Below the pieces are notes generated by a model. It had not been told where the DNA came from. It ran no database searches and saw only the letters and a list, made by a program, of their open reading frames with translations. From positions 124,001-188,000 of the forward strand of contig NZ_WFLJ01000008.1 in the NCBI RefSeq assembly GCF_009208735.1: DNA of 64,000 bases. The letters are read 5' to 3'. The stretch is from Janthinobacterium rivuli. Its GTDB lineage: Bacteria > Pseudomonadota > Gammaproteobacteria > Burkholderiales > Burkholderiaceae_D. The position numbers and the translations under genes are program-made. This document shows positions 41,541 to 50,774 of the stretch, in pieces; the stretch's first letter is position 1, and each line of letters begins with the position of its first letter.

Positions 41541-44291
41541 ATGTTCTTGCGACAATTTGTAAATAATAATAACGCCGCCGTGGTGGAGATGAGCAGGGCC
41601 GATTTTCTCAAGGCTAACCTGCGCCTGATCCTGGCCTGGCCCTTGCTGGGGCTGGTCCTGTGCGCGGTGCTGTGGACGGCCACCTTGCTGCAGCTGGAGG
41701 CGGAAAAGAAGGTGGCGCAGCAGCAGGCGCTCGACAGCGTCTCTTCGCTGTCGAAAGCGTATGGCCAGTACCTGCTGCGCACCCTGGAACAGATGGACCA
41801 GCTGACCTTGCAGCTCAAGTATGAGTGGGAGAATTCGCGCGGCCAGCTGCGTCTCGACCAGTTGAAGACGCAGGGCATGTATGCCTTGCCGCAATTTGCC
41901 ATCGTCGCCATCCTCGACCGCAAGGGCCACCCCGTGACGGCCACGGCGCCGCTGCAGCGCCTGCGCGTCAACGAGCGCAGCGATTTCCTGCTGCGCCACT
42001 GGCGCAGCAATTCCAGCGCGCTGCGCATCGCGCTGGGAAGGTGGAATGCCGCCAGCGAGGCCACGCCGGGCGCCGACGAAAGCCTCGTGCATTTCACGCG
42101 CCGGCTGGAAGACGAAGATGGCAATTTCGACGGCGTGCTGCTGATCTCCATCCATTCCAGCTATTTTTCCGAATTCTACAACAGCGTCAATTTCGGCAAG
42201 TTCGGCATGTCGGCCATGGTGGGCGAGGAGGGCGAGCTGTTCAGCACGCGCCTCGGCTCGCGCGTGCTGCCCATGCAGAGCGGCCAGGGCACGCCGTTTC
42301 TCGACACCAGCTTCCTGGAAACGGACAGTGGTGCCCTGCATTCGGGCGGCAGGATCGCTTTTTCCGACAAGCAAAGCCGCTACGTGGGCTGGCAAGCGCT
42401 GAAAGCCTATCCGTTTACGGCCGTGGTCGGGCTGTCGGATGGCGAAATGCTGCACCCCTACGAGGAAACGCGCACCATTTATATCGGCATCGCCCTGGCC
42501 GTCACCGTGCTGCTGCTGGCCTTTGCCGCCGTCGCCACCGTGCTGTCGCTGCGCCTGGCGTGGCGCCACCATCAGTCCGAAGGCGTGCGCAATGCCTACC
42601 GCATGGCCACCGAAGGCACGAGCGACGGTTTTTATATCATTGCCGCCCTGCGCGGCGCGGACGGCAGCATCCTCGATTTCGAAATCGTCGACTGCAACGA
42701 GCCGGGCGCCGGCTACTTTGGCGTGCGCCGCGAGCAGTTGCTGGGCATGCGCCTGCAGTCGCGCGCCCACGAGCCGTATTTCCGCGACCTGATCCATAAT
42801 TACCGGGCCGCCATGCAGTCCGGCTTTTCGGAAGAAGAGATCGAGTTGCCGGAAGGTAACCCGTTCAAGCTGCGCTGGATACGCCGGCGCCTCGTGCGCA
42901 GCGGCGACCGTCTGGCCGTCACCCTGCAAGACATCAGCACGGCCAAGGAGCACGAGCGCGACTTGCGCCGCCTGGCCAACGAGGATGGCTTGACGGGCTT
43001 GCCCAACCGCTACTGGTTGCAGCAATTCCTGCCCGGCGCCCTGGGCCGCGCCGCCATCGCGCGGCACATGCTGGCGCTGCTGTTCATCGACCTGGACGGC
43101 TTCAAGGACATCAATGACACGCAAGGCCACGCCGAGGGCGACAAGGTGCTGCGCGCCGCCTCCCTGCGCCTGAAGGCCGTGCTGCGGCCGGGCGACCACG
43201 TGGTGCGCCTGGGCGGCGACGAATTCGTCGTCGTGCTCGACCCGGTGGAGGACGACAGCCGCGCCGAGCAGGTGGCGCAGCGCATCGCCATCGCCTTCGA
43301 CGAGCCGTTCTATTTGGGCAGCGAACGCCACAAGATGGGCGCCTCGATCGGCATCAGTCTGTATCCGCGCGATGGGGCCGAGACGGAAGTGCTGCTGAAG
43401 AACGCCGACATCGCCATGTATGCGGTGAAAGTGGCGGGCAAGGGCCATCACCGCTTCTTCCAGCCGGAATTGTTCGAAACCATCCGCAACCGCCGCGAAC
43501 TGGAGCAAAGCCTGGTGGCGGCGCTGGAGCAGGACCAGTTCCTCGTCGTCTACCAGCCGCGGGTCGACGCCATGAGCGGGCAGCTGTGCAGCATGGAGGC
43601 GCTGGTGCGCTGGCACCATCCGCTGCACGGCATGGTGCCGCCGCTGGAATTCATTCCCGTGGCCGAGAGCAGCGGCCTGATTTCCCAGCTGGGCGAAGTC
43701 GTCATCGAAAAGGTATGCCTGCAGATGGCGCGCTGGCAGGCCAGTGGACTGGAACTGGTGCCCGTGTCCATCAACGTCTCGGCGCGCCAGTTCGGACGGG
43801 GCGACGTGCACCAGGTGCTGGCGTCGGCGCTGGCGCGCCACCGCATCGATGCGCGGCTGATCGAGGTGGAAATCACGGAATCGGCCATGATGGATGAGCA
43901 GAACCGTGCCGTGGAGCAGTTGTCCGCCATCCGCGCGCTGGGCGTGCGCCTGCTGGTCGACGATTTTGGCACCGGTTACTCCTCGCTGTCGCAGCTGCAG
44001 AAGTTCGCCATGGACGGTTTGAAGATCGACCGCGCCTTCACCATGGAGCTGGGCCGCTCGGAGCAGGGCGAAGTGTTCGTGCGCGCCATCCTGTCGATGG
44101 CGCATGCGCTGGGCATGAGCGTGGTGGCCGAAGGGGTGGAGACGCGCGAGCAGCTCGACATCCTGCGCGCGCTGCAATGCAACGAGGTGCAGGGCTATTT
44201 CATCTCGCGCCCCGTGCCCGCCGAACAGATTCTGTCGCTGATGCACCAGCGCTTCCTGATACCGCTTCCAGCACCTGCGCTGGCATCGTAA
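41541..44291 (+). CDS. Membrane-bound GGDEF-EAL protein with periplasmic sensor and PAS domain
   Basis: 916 residues from the ATG at 41541; an ATG at 41589 is an alternative. A membrane helix (about 27-48) and a second (about 325-350) flank a periplasmic sensor of the CACHE type. A PAS-like domain follows, then GGDEF with intact RLGGDEFVVVLD and an inhibitory-site RPGD five residues before it, then EAL with SMEALVRWHHP, INVSARQF, EITESAM, DDFGTGYSSL, DGLKIDRAF and EGVETREQLD. Both catalytic sites look competent, so the protein may make or degrade cyclic-di-GMP depending on signal. It is a single-gene unit. Confidence 0.9.
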   Translation: MFLRQFVNNNNAAVVEMSRADFLKANLRLILAWPLLGLVLCAVLWTATLLQLEAEKKVAQQQALDSVSSLSKAYGQYLLRTLEQMDQLTLQLKYEWENSRGQLRLDQLKTQGMYALPQFAIVAILDRKGHPVTATAPLQRLRVNERSDFLLRHWRSNSSALRIALGRWNAASEATPGADESLVHFTRRLEDEDGNFDGVLLISIHSSYFSEFYNSVNFGKFGMSAMVGEEGELFSTRLGSRVLPMQSGQGTPFLDTSFLETDSGALHSGGRIAFSDKQSRYVGWQALKAYPFTAVVGLSDGEMLHPYEETRTIYIGIALAVTVLLLAFAAVATVLSLRLAWRHHQSEGVRNAYRMATEGTSDGFYIIAALRGADGSILDFEIVDCNEPGAGYFGVRREQLLGMRLQSRAHEPYFRDLIHNYRAAMQSGFSEEEIELPEGNPFKLRWIRRRLVRSGDRLAVTLQDISTAKEHERDLRRLANEDGLTGLPNRYWLQQFLPGALGRAAIARHMLALLFIDLDGFKDINDTQGHAEGDKVLRAASLRLKAVLRPGDHVVRLGGDEFVVVLDPVEDDSRAEQVAQRIAIAFDEPFYLGSERHKMGASIGISLYPRDGAETEVLLKNADIAMYAVKVAGKGHHRFFQPELFETIRNRRELEQSLVAALEQDQFLVVYQPRVDAMSGQLCSMEALVRWHHPLHGMVPPLEFIPVAESSGLISQLGEVVIEKVCLQMARWQASGLELVPVSINVSARQFGRGDVHQVLASALARHRIDARLIEVEITESAMMDEQNRAVEQLSAIRALGVRLLVDDFGTGYSSLSQLQKFAMDGLKIDRAFTMELGRSEQGEVFVRAILSMAHALGMSVVAEGVETREQLDILRALQCNEVQGYFISRPVPAEQILSLMHQRFLIPLPAPALAS

Positions 44292-44329
44292 AACGTCGTG
44301 ATGGGTGGGAAAAACAACGCCGTTTCATA

Positions 44330-44353
44330 AAAAGAGCGAACGTTCGCTTTTTT
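44330..44353. promoter_or_regulatory. Palindrome upstream of fadL: probable operator, or bidirectional terminator
   Basis: AGCGAACGTTCGCT (44335-44348) is a perfect 14-base palindrome flanked by A and T tracts to give a near-perfect 24-base repeat. TATTATAT follows at 44361-44368, so it would overlap a -35 region. TetR-family fatty-acid regulators bind palindromes of this kind, which suits a fadL operator. As it lies 40 bases behind the GGDEF-EAL stop with a T tract, it could also be that gene's terminator. Confidence 0.5.
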
Positions 44354-44487
44354 CTAAAAAATATTATATGCTTCGCTCATGCCGTCAGTGAGGGAGTTCA
44401 CGGCGGCAAGAACAGTGCAGGACGGGTGAGGTTGAGCTACCCGAGACAATGTGACGAAGACACTTCATATAATAAAGAGAGACTAAC

Positions 44488-45939
44488 TTGAAACATAAAT
44501 ATCTGCCCCTCCTCATCGCCGTCGCATGCGCCGGCTTCGCTTCCACCGCCCAGGCATCGGGCTACCGTTTCGGCTCGCAAAGCGTTTCCGCCCAGGGCAC
44601 GGCCGATGCCAGCGGCGCCGAGGCGGCTGACGCCTCGACCATTTTCTACAACCCGGCCGGCCTGTCGCGCCTGGAAGGCACGCAGTTCGTGGGCGGCGGC
44701 ACCATCGTCGTGCCGCATTCGACCTACACGGATGCGGGTTCGAAGTCTTTCTTCGCTCCCGTTCCTGACAATCACAAGCCGTTCAGCGCAACCAAGGACT
44801 ATGCGCCGGATGCGGTGGTCGCGCCTGCGCTGTATGCCAGCAAAAAGATCAATGATCAGTGGACCGTCGGTGCCGGCTTGTTCGTGCCCTACGGCGCCAA
44901 GCTCGACTACGGCAATGACTGGTATGGCCGTTATGCGATCACCAATATCAAGCTCGAAGCCATCGCCCTCAATCCTTCCGTGTCGTTCAAGCTGGACCAG
45001 CATCACTCGTTCGGTTTCGGCGTGACGGCCGAATACATGAAGGCGGAGCTGGGCCAGGGAGTGGACGTGCCGGGTTCGGTTGCCTTCCTGGGCAAGTTTG
45101 CGCCTAGCGCTTCGGCTGCTTTCCTTGGCAATATCCTGAAAACGCAGGGCACGGCAGCGTTTGTTTCCGCGAGAAATGCGCTGCAGGGACAGATTAATGA
45201 TGGCCATGCGTCGATGGATGGCCACGACTGGGGCTTCGGCTTCAACCTTGGCTATCTGTATCAGTTGAACGAAGGCACGCGTTTCGGTATCGCTTACCGC
45301 TCGTCGATTTCGCACAAGCTCAAGGGCAGCACCATCTGGGACTTCTCGCAAGTGACGAGCAATCCTGCCGTGAACGCCTTTATCGCCAAGGCCTCGAACA
45401 AGGTAAATTCCGAGGCGCTGGTCGAACTGCGCACGCCGGAAACCCTGTCGATCAACGCCTTCCACCAGATGGATGATCGTTGGGCCTTGATGGGCGACGT
45501 CACCTGGACCCGTACTTCGCGCCTGCAGAACCTGGACATCCAGTTTCCGCCGACGGCCGAAGGCGCCGAGCGTATCCGCCAGAACTGGAAAGACACCTAT
45601 CGCGTCTCGCTGGGCACCAACTATAAATATAGCGAAAGCCTGATGCTGCGCGCCGGTATCGCCCACGACCAGGCGCCAGTGCGCAGCGCCGAATTGCGCC
45701 ACCCGGCCTTGCCGGACAGCGACCGCATGCAGTACTCGGTCGGCGCGAACTGGAAGTTGAACGCCAATTCCTCGATCGACCTGGCCTACAGCTATATCGA
45801 CTTCAAGGATGCTGACGTCAACTACACAAATGACTGCTCGCCTGTCAAGACTGGCTGCACCGGCAACGGTGAAACTACCAAGGGCCTGTTCAAGACCCGC
45901 ATGCAGTTGATCGGTCTCGCTTACAACTACAAGTTCTAA
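44488..45939 (+). CDS. fadL: FadL/OmpP1/TodX family outer-membrane transporter
   Basis: 483 residues. Signal peptide KHKYLPLLIAVACAGFASTAQA is followed by the mature N-terminus SGYRFGSQSVSAQGTADASG, whose AADASTIFYNPAGLSRL (the NPA hatch motif) is diagnostic of FadL. The rest is a 14-strand beta-barrel ending LIGLAYNYKF with a terminal aromatic, as outer-membrane proteins require. These channels take up long-chain fatty acids or hydrophobic aromatics. A palindromic operator and -10-like element precede it, and a strong bidirectional terminator follows. Confidence 0.94.
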   Translation: MKHKYLPLLIAVACAGFASTAQASGYRFGSQSVSAQGTADASGAEAADASTIFYNPAGLSRLEGTQFVGGGTIVVPHSTYTDAGSKSFFAPVPDNHKPFSATKDYAPDAVVAPALYASKKINDQWTVGAGLFVPYGAKLDYGNDWYGRYAITNIKLEAIALNPSVSFKLDQHHSFGFGVTAEYMKAELGQGVDVPGSVAFLGKFAPSASAAFLGNILKTQGTAAFVSARNALQGQINDGHASMDGHDWGFGFNLGYLYQLNEGTRFGIAYRSSISHKLKGSTIWDFSQVTSNPAVNAFIAKASNKVNSEALVELRTPETLSINAFHQMDDRWALMGDVTWTRTSRLQNLDIQFPPTAEGAERIRQNWKDTYRVSLGTNYKYSESLMLRAGIAHDQAPVRSAELRHPALPDSDRMQYSVGANWKLNANSSIDLAYSYIDFKDADVNYTNDCSPVKTGCTGNGETTKGLFKTRMQLIGLAYNYKF

Positions 45940-45975
45940 GCAGGTAGTGGCGGCCGACCCGGCCGCCATGAAATG

Positions 45976-46003
45976 AAAAAAGCGCCTTCGGGCGCTTTTT
46001 TTT
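45976..46003. terminator. Bidirectional intrinsic terminator between fadL and the aldolase gene
   Basis: AAAAAAGCGCC-TTCG-GGCGCTTTTTTTT: a 6-bp GC stem with a very stable TTCG loop, A tract on the left and eight T on the right. It serves fadL on the plus strand and the convergent aldolase operon on the minus strand. Confidence 0.9.
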
Positions 46004-46020
46004 GGTGTCGCGATGGCCGA

Positions 46021-47112
46021 TTAATCCGTGGCGCGCATGGCCTGATCCAGCAGGTGCAAGGCATGCCGCACGCTGTCGTCCGGCAGTTCCAGCAACTGAT
46101 CCCCCACATACCATTCCACCACGCTGTGCCCGGGAAGGGCCGCGTGGCTGGCGCGGCCGAACAGCCAGATGCCATGTTCCGCGGCCACCTGGTTGCGGAT
46201 GGCGAGGGCCTTTTCGCGCGAGACGGGCAGGTGCAGGTGCAGCATGTTCGCCTGCGGGCTGGCGGGGTTGACGGCAATGGCCGGGAAGTCGCGCAGCAGC
46301 GCGTACAGCCACTGCGTGCGCGCGAAATACTGTGGCATGGCGGCGAGGCGCGCGTCGAACTGCATCGCGGCGGCCACCACCCAGGGCGTGCGGTGCACGA
46401 TGTTGCCACCCTGGCGGCGGAACCATTCGCGCGCCCGTTCGACGAACGAGCGGCTGCCGGCCAGCATGGCGCCACCGAGGCCGCCGATGCCCTTGTACAG
46501 CGACACATAGACGGAATCGAATCCGTCGCAGATGGCGGGCAGGGATTGGCCAAAACCCGCTTGCGCTTCCCACAGGCGCGCGCCATCCATGTGCAGGTGA
46601 ATATTGTGCTCGCGGCAGTGCCGTTTGATCTCGTTCAGCTCTTCCCACGACGGGCACTGGCCGCCGAGTTCGCGCATCGGCAGTTCGAGCTGCACGGCGC
46701 CCAGCGCATCGGGCACGGCACGCAAGTCGTCCACCGTCCACGGGCGGTGCGGGTCGCCGATCATCAAGCCCTTGAAGTGATCGAGCAATTCATGGTTGCC
46801 CCGCTCGTGGCGCAGGATGTGCGAAGTGGGATGCAGCGCCACCAGGCGCGAGCCGCGGTCCTGGCACGCCAGGCGCAGGGCGGTCACCTGCGTCATGGTG
46901 CCCGTGATGCAGAACACGGCCGCCTCGAAGCCGAGCAGGCTGGCGATCTTGTGCTCGAACTGTTCGATCAGCGCGCCTTCGCCATAGGTGTCGTGCGCGA
47001 TGTCGTTGGCCTCGCACCAGGCGGCCATGGCGGCGAAGGTGGCCGCTGGCGTGGGCTGGCGCTGGCCCGGCAGGACGGTGTGGCAGCGCTGGCGCAGCTC
47101 AAGCTCGTTCAC
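46021..47112 (-). CDS. Threonine aldolase / beta-eliminating lyase family enzyme
   Basis: 363 residues. Fold-type I PLP enzyme with DTYGEGALIEQFEHKIASLLG, FCITGTMTQVTALRLAC, the cofactor Asp in HLHMDGARLWEAQAG and the Schiff-base Lys in VSLYKGIGGLGGAMLAG. These match low-specificity threonine aldolase relatives, which split beta-hydroxy amino acids into glycine and an aldehyde. Last gene of the long minus-strand run, 9 bases behind an amino-acid exporter, which suggests amino-acid overflow or salvage. Confidence 0.85.
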   Translation of the reverse strand: MNELELRQRCHTVLPGQRQPTPAATFAAMAAWCEANDIAHDTYGEGALIEQFEHKIASLLGFEAAVFCITGTMTQVTALRLACQDRGSRLVALHPTSHILRHERGNHELLDHFKGLMIGDPHRPWTVDDLRAVPDALGAVQLELPMRELGGQCPSWEELNEIKRHCREHNIHLHMDGARLWEAQAGFGQSLPAICDGFDSVYVSLYKGIGGLGGAMLAGSRSFVERAREWFRRQGGNIVHRTPWVVAAAMQFDARLAAMPQYFARTQWLYALLRDFPAIAVNPASPQANMLHLHLPVSREKALAIRNQVAAEHGIWLFGRASHAALPGHSVVEWYVGDQLLELPDDSVRHALHLLDQAMRATD

Positions 47113-47121
47113 GGTAATTCC

Positions 47122-47796
47122 TTACAGGGTGGCGGTGGCCAGTTTTGCGCCGAAGCCGATGAACATGGCGCCCACGCCGCCGCCCATGCCGGCCGACAGG
47201 CGGCGACGGCGACGGAAGGTCTCGGCCAGTCGCGCGCCGACAAAGATGATGGCCGTCAGGTAGCTGAAGCTGATCACCTGGCAGATCAGGCCCAGGCCGA
47301 TGAAGGACAGCACGGGATTCGGGAAAGCCGGGTCGACGAACTGGATGAAAAACGAAATGAAGAACAGGATGGCTTTCGGGTTCATCAGGCTGATGATCAG
47401 GGCCTTGCGGAATGGATCGCTTTCCTTGACGGGGGCAGGGACAGCCGCCGCCTCACCTTCGGCGGCGCTGGGCGCGCGCAGCTTGCGCCAGCATCCGATC
47501 AGCATTTGCAGGCCGATCCAGCCCAGGTAGGCCGCGCCGATGTATTTCACCACGTAGAACAGGGCCGGGCTGGCTTTGAGCAGCGAGGCCACGCCGCAGG
47601 CCGACAGCACCATCAATATCAGGTCGCCGGCGAAGATGCCGAAGGCGCCCTGGTAGGCGGGCCGCACGCCGCGCTGGGCGGCGACCGACAGCACATACAT
47701 GGAATTGGGGCCGGGCAGGATGACGATGAAGATGGTGCCCAGTAAAAAGGTCCAGAAATCGGTGATGCCCAGGTTGGCGTGGAAAAGTGCGTTCAT
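47122..47796 (-). CDS. leuE: LysE-family amino-acid exporter, LeuE-like
   Basis: 224 residues with six hydrophobic segments. The N-terminus FWTFLLGTIFIVILPGPNSM has the PGPNSM signature of LysE/RhtB exporters, and the whole resembles LeuE (leucine efflux). It expels amino acids using the proton gradient. It starts 2 bases after the ABC exporter and is followed by the aldolase gene. Confidence 0.87.
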   Translation of the reverse strand: MNALFHANLGITDFWTFLLGTIFIVILPGPNSMYVLSVAAQRGVRPAYQGAFGIFAGDLILMVLSACGVASLLKASPALFYVVKYIGAAYLGWIGLQMLIGCWRKLRAPSAAEGEAAAVPAPVKESDPFRKALIISLMNPKAILFFISFFIQFVDPAFPNPVLSFIGLGLICQVISFSYLTAIIFVGARLAETFRRRRRLSAGMGGGVGAMFIGFGAKLATATL

Positions 47797-47798
47797 GA

Positions 47799-49661
<1,863 letters not shown>

Positions 49662-49697
49662 TGTTTTTCGCTTGGTAGGTACTGTATTTTGTATTGC

Positions 49698-50774
49698 TTA
49701 CAACTTCATCGGCTGCACGTAGCCCGTCATTTCCAGGTAGGCGCGGCCCGCCGGCTGGCCGTCGCGCTCCACCGTCACGGCGCCTTCCCAGTACACCGCC
49801 CCCGTCGAGCGGCGCGAATCGAGCTCCTGGTCCGCTTGCAGCGGCTTGATCTGCCAGCGCGTGGCGCCAGTGCGAATCTCGGTGGCGACCGGGTATTCGG
49901 CCTGCGTGCGGGGCGAGCGCCACAGCTGCGTGGGCGTGAAATCGACGTCGCCGGGGGCGAACTGCGTCATCTTACCGGACGCATCGCGCCATGTCGCGTG
50001 CGCCCATAGTTTAGCACCTGTCTTGCTGCGGATCTGGAAGGCCATCAGGGCGCCGCCGTCGTCGAGGTTGGCGCCTATCCAGTTCCAGCCGCTGGCGTCC
50101 GCATCGAGCACCTGGCTGGACCACTCGTGATCGAGCCAGGTGGCGCCCGTCACGGCTTCCGGCTTGCCGCCCGCGCGCGCGATGGTACCCGTCGTGCGCA
50201 GCTGCGGCTCGCTGTAGTAGTAGCTCGATTGCGCGGGCCGCGCGCCCTTGCGCGAGTAGCCGCCTTCGCCTTGCAGCAGCACGGGCTGGGTGGGCGCGAG
50301 GGTCAGCTGCAAGTTGAATTCGCGCGCGGCCAGGCTGACCCGGTAGCTGCCGTCCGTTTGCCGCTGCATGCGCCAGTCATCGAGTTTCACGTCCGTGTCG
50401 CCCACCTTGGCGTAGGCCAGGCCAAAACCTTCGCGCGCGCTTTTTTCGTCGTGCAGCAGCTTGCCCACCATGGGGTCGGACAGGGCCGCGTGGCCGATGA
50501 TCAGCTGTTTCGGCGCAAACGCGCTGGGATTATCGGCATCGGTGGCCGTGGCGCTGCGGAAGAAGGTCACCTGGTAGCCCAGTTGTTCCCCGGCGGCGGT
50601 CTTGACCCAGCCCGTGGCGTACCACCATTCCGTTTTATACGCGGGATGGGCGCCGAAGTCGTGCGGCAGGCGCAGGGTCTGGCCGGCCGGCAGCGGCGTG
50701 ACGGGGGCGAAGGCGGGCGGCGCGGCCAGCGCAGGGATGGCCAGCGCCACGAACAAGATGAAAACACGGCGCAT
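49698..50774 (-). CDS. AttH/CrtC-like lipocalin-fold secreted protein
   Basis: 358 residues from the ATG at 50774. Signal peptide RRVFILFVALAIPALAAPP. Family signatures are FGAHPAYKTEWWYATGWVKT at the N-terminus and GATWLDHEWSSQVLDADASG with WIGANLDDGGALMAFQIR in the second half, as in AttH and carotenoid 1,2-hydratase. The ATG overlaps the stop of the FtsX-like permease gene by one base. AttH-type proteins usually sit with an ABC permease and ATPase, probably as its periplasmic partner. Confidence 0.85.
   Translation of the reverse strand: MRRVFILFVALAIPALAAPPAFAPVTPLPAGQTLRLPHDFGAHPAYKTEWWYATGWVKTAAGEQLGYQVTFFRSATATDADNPSAFAPKQLIIGHAALSDPMVGKLLHDEKSAREGFGLAYAKVGDTDVKLDDWRMQRQTDGSYRVSLAAREFNLQLTLAPTQPVLLQGEGGYSRKGARPAQSSYYYSEPQLRTTGTIARAGGKPEAVTGATWLDHEWSSQVLDADASGWNWIGANLDDGGALMAFQIRSKTGAKLWAHATWRDASGKMTQFAPGDVDFTPTQLWRSPRTQAEYPVATEIRTGATRWQIKPLQADQELDSRRSTGAVYWEGAVTVERDGQPAGRAYLEMTGYVQPMKL

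Noticed and set aside
41124..44246. A 1040-codon open frame on the minus strand opposite the GGDEF-EAL gene
   Set aside because: It is His/Gln/Arg-rich with no motif and mirrors the codon pattern of the plus-strand gene, whose catalytic motifs are complete; it is a GC-bias shadow.
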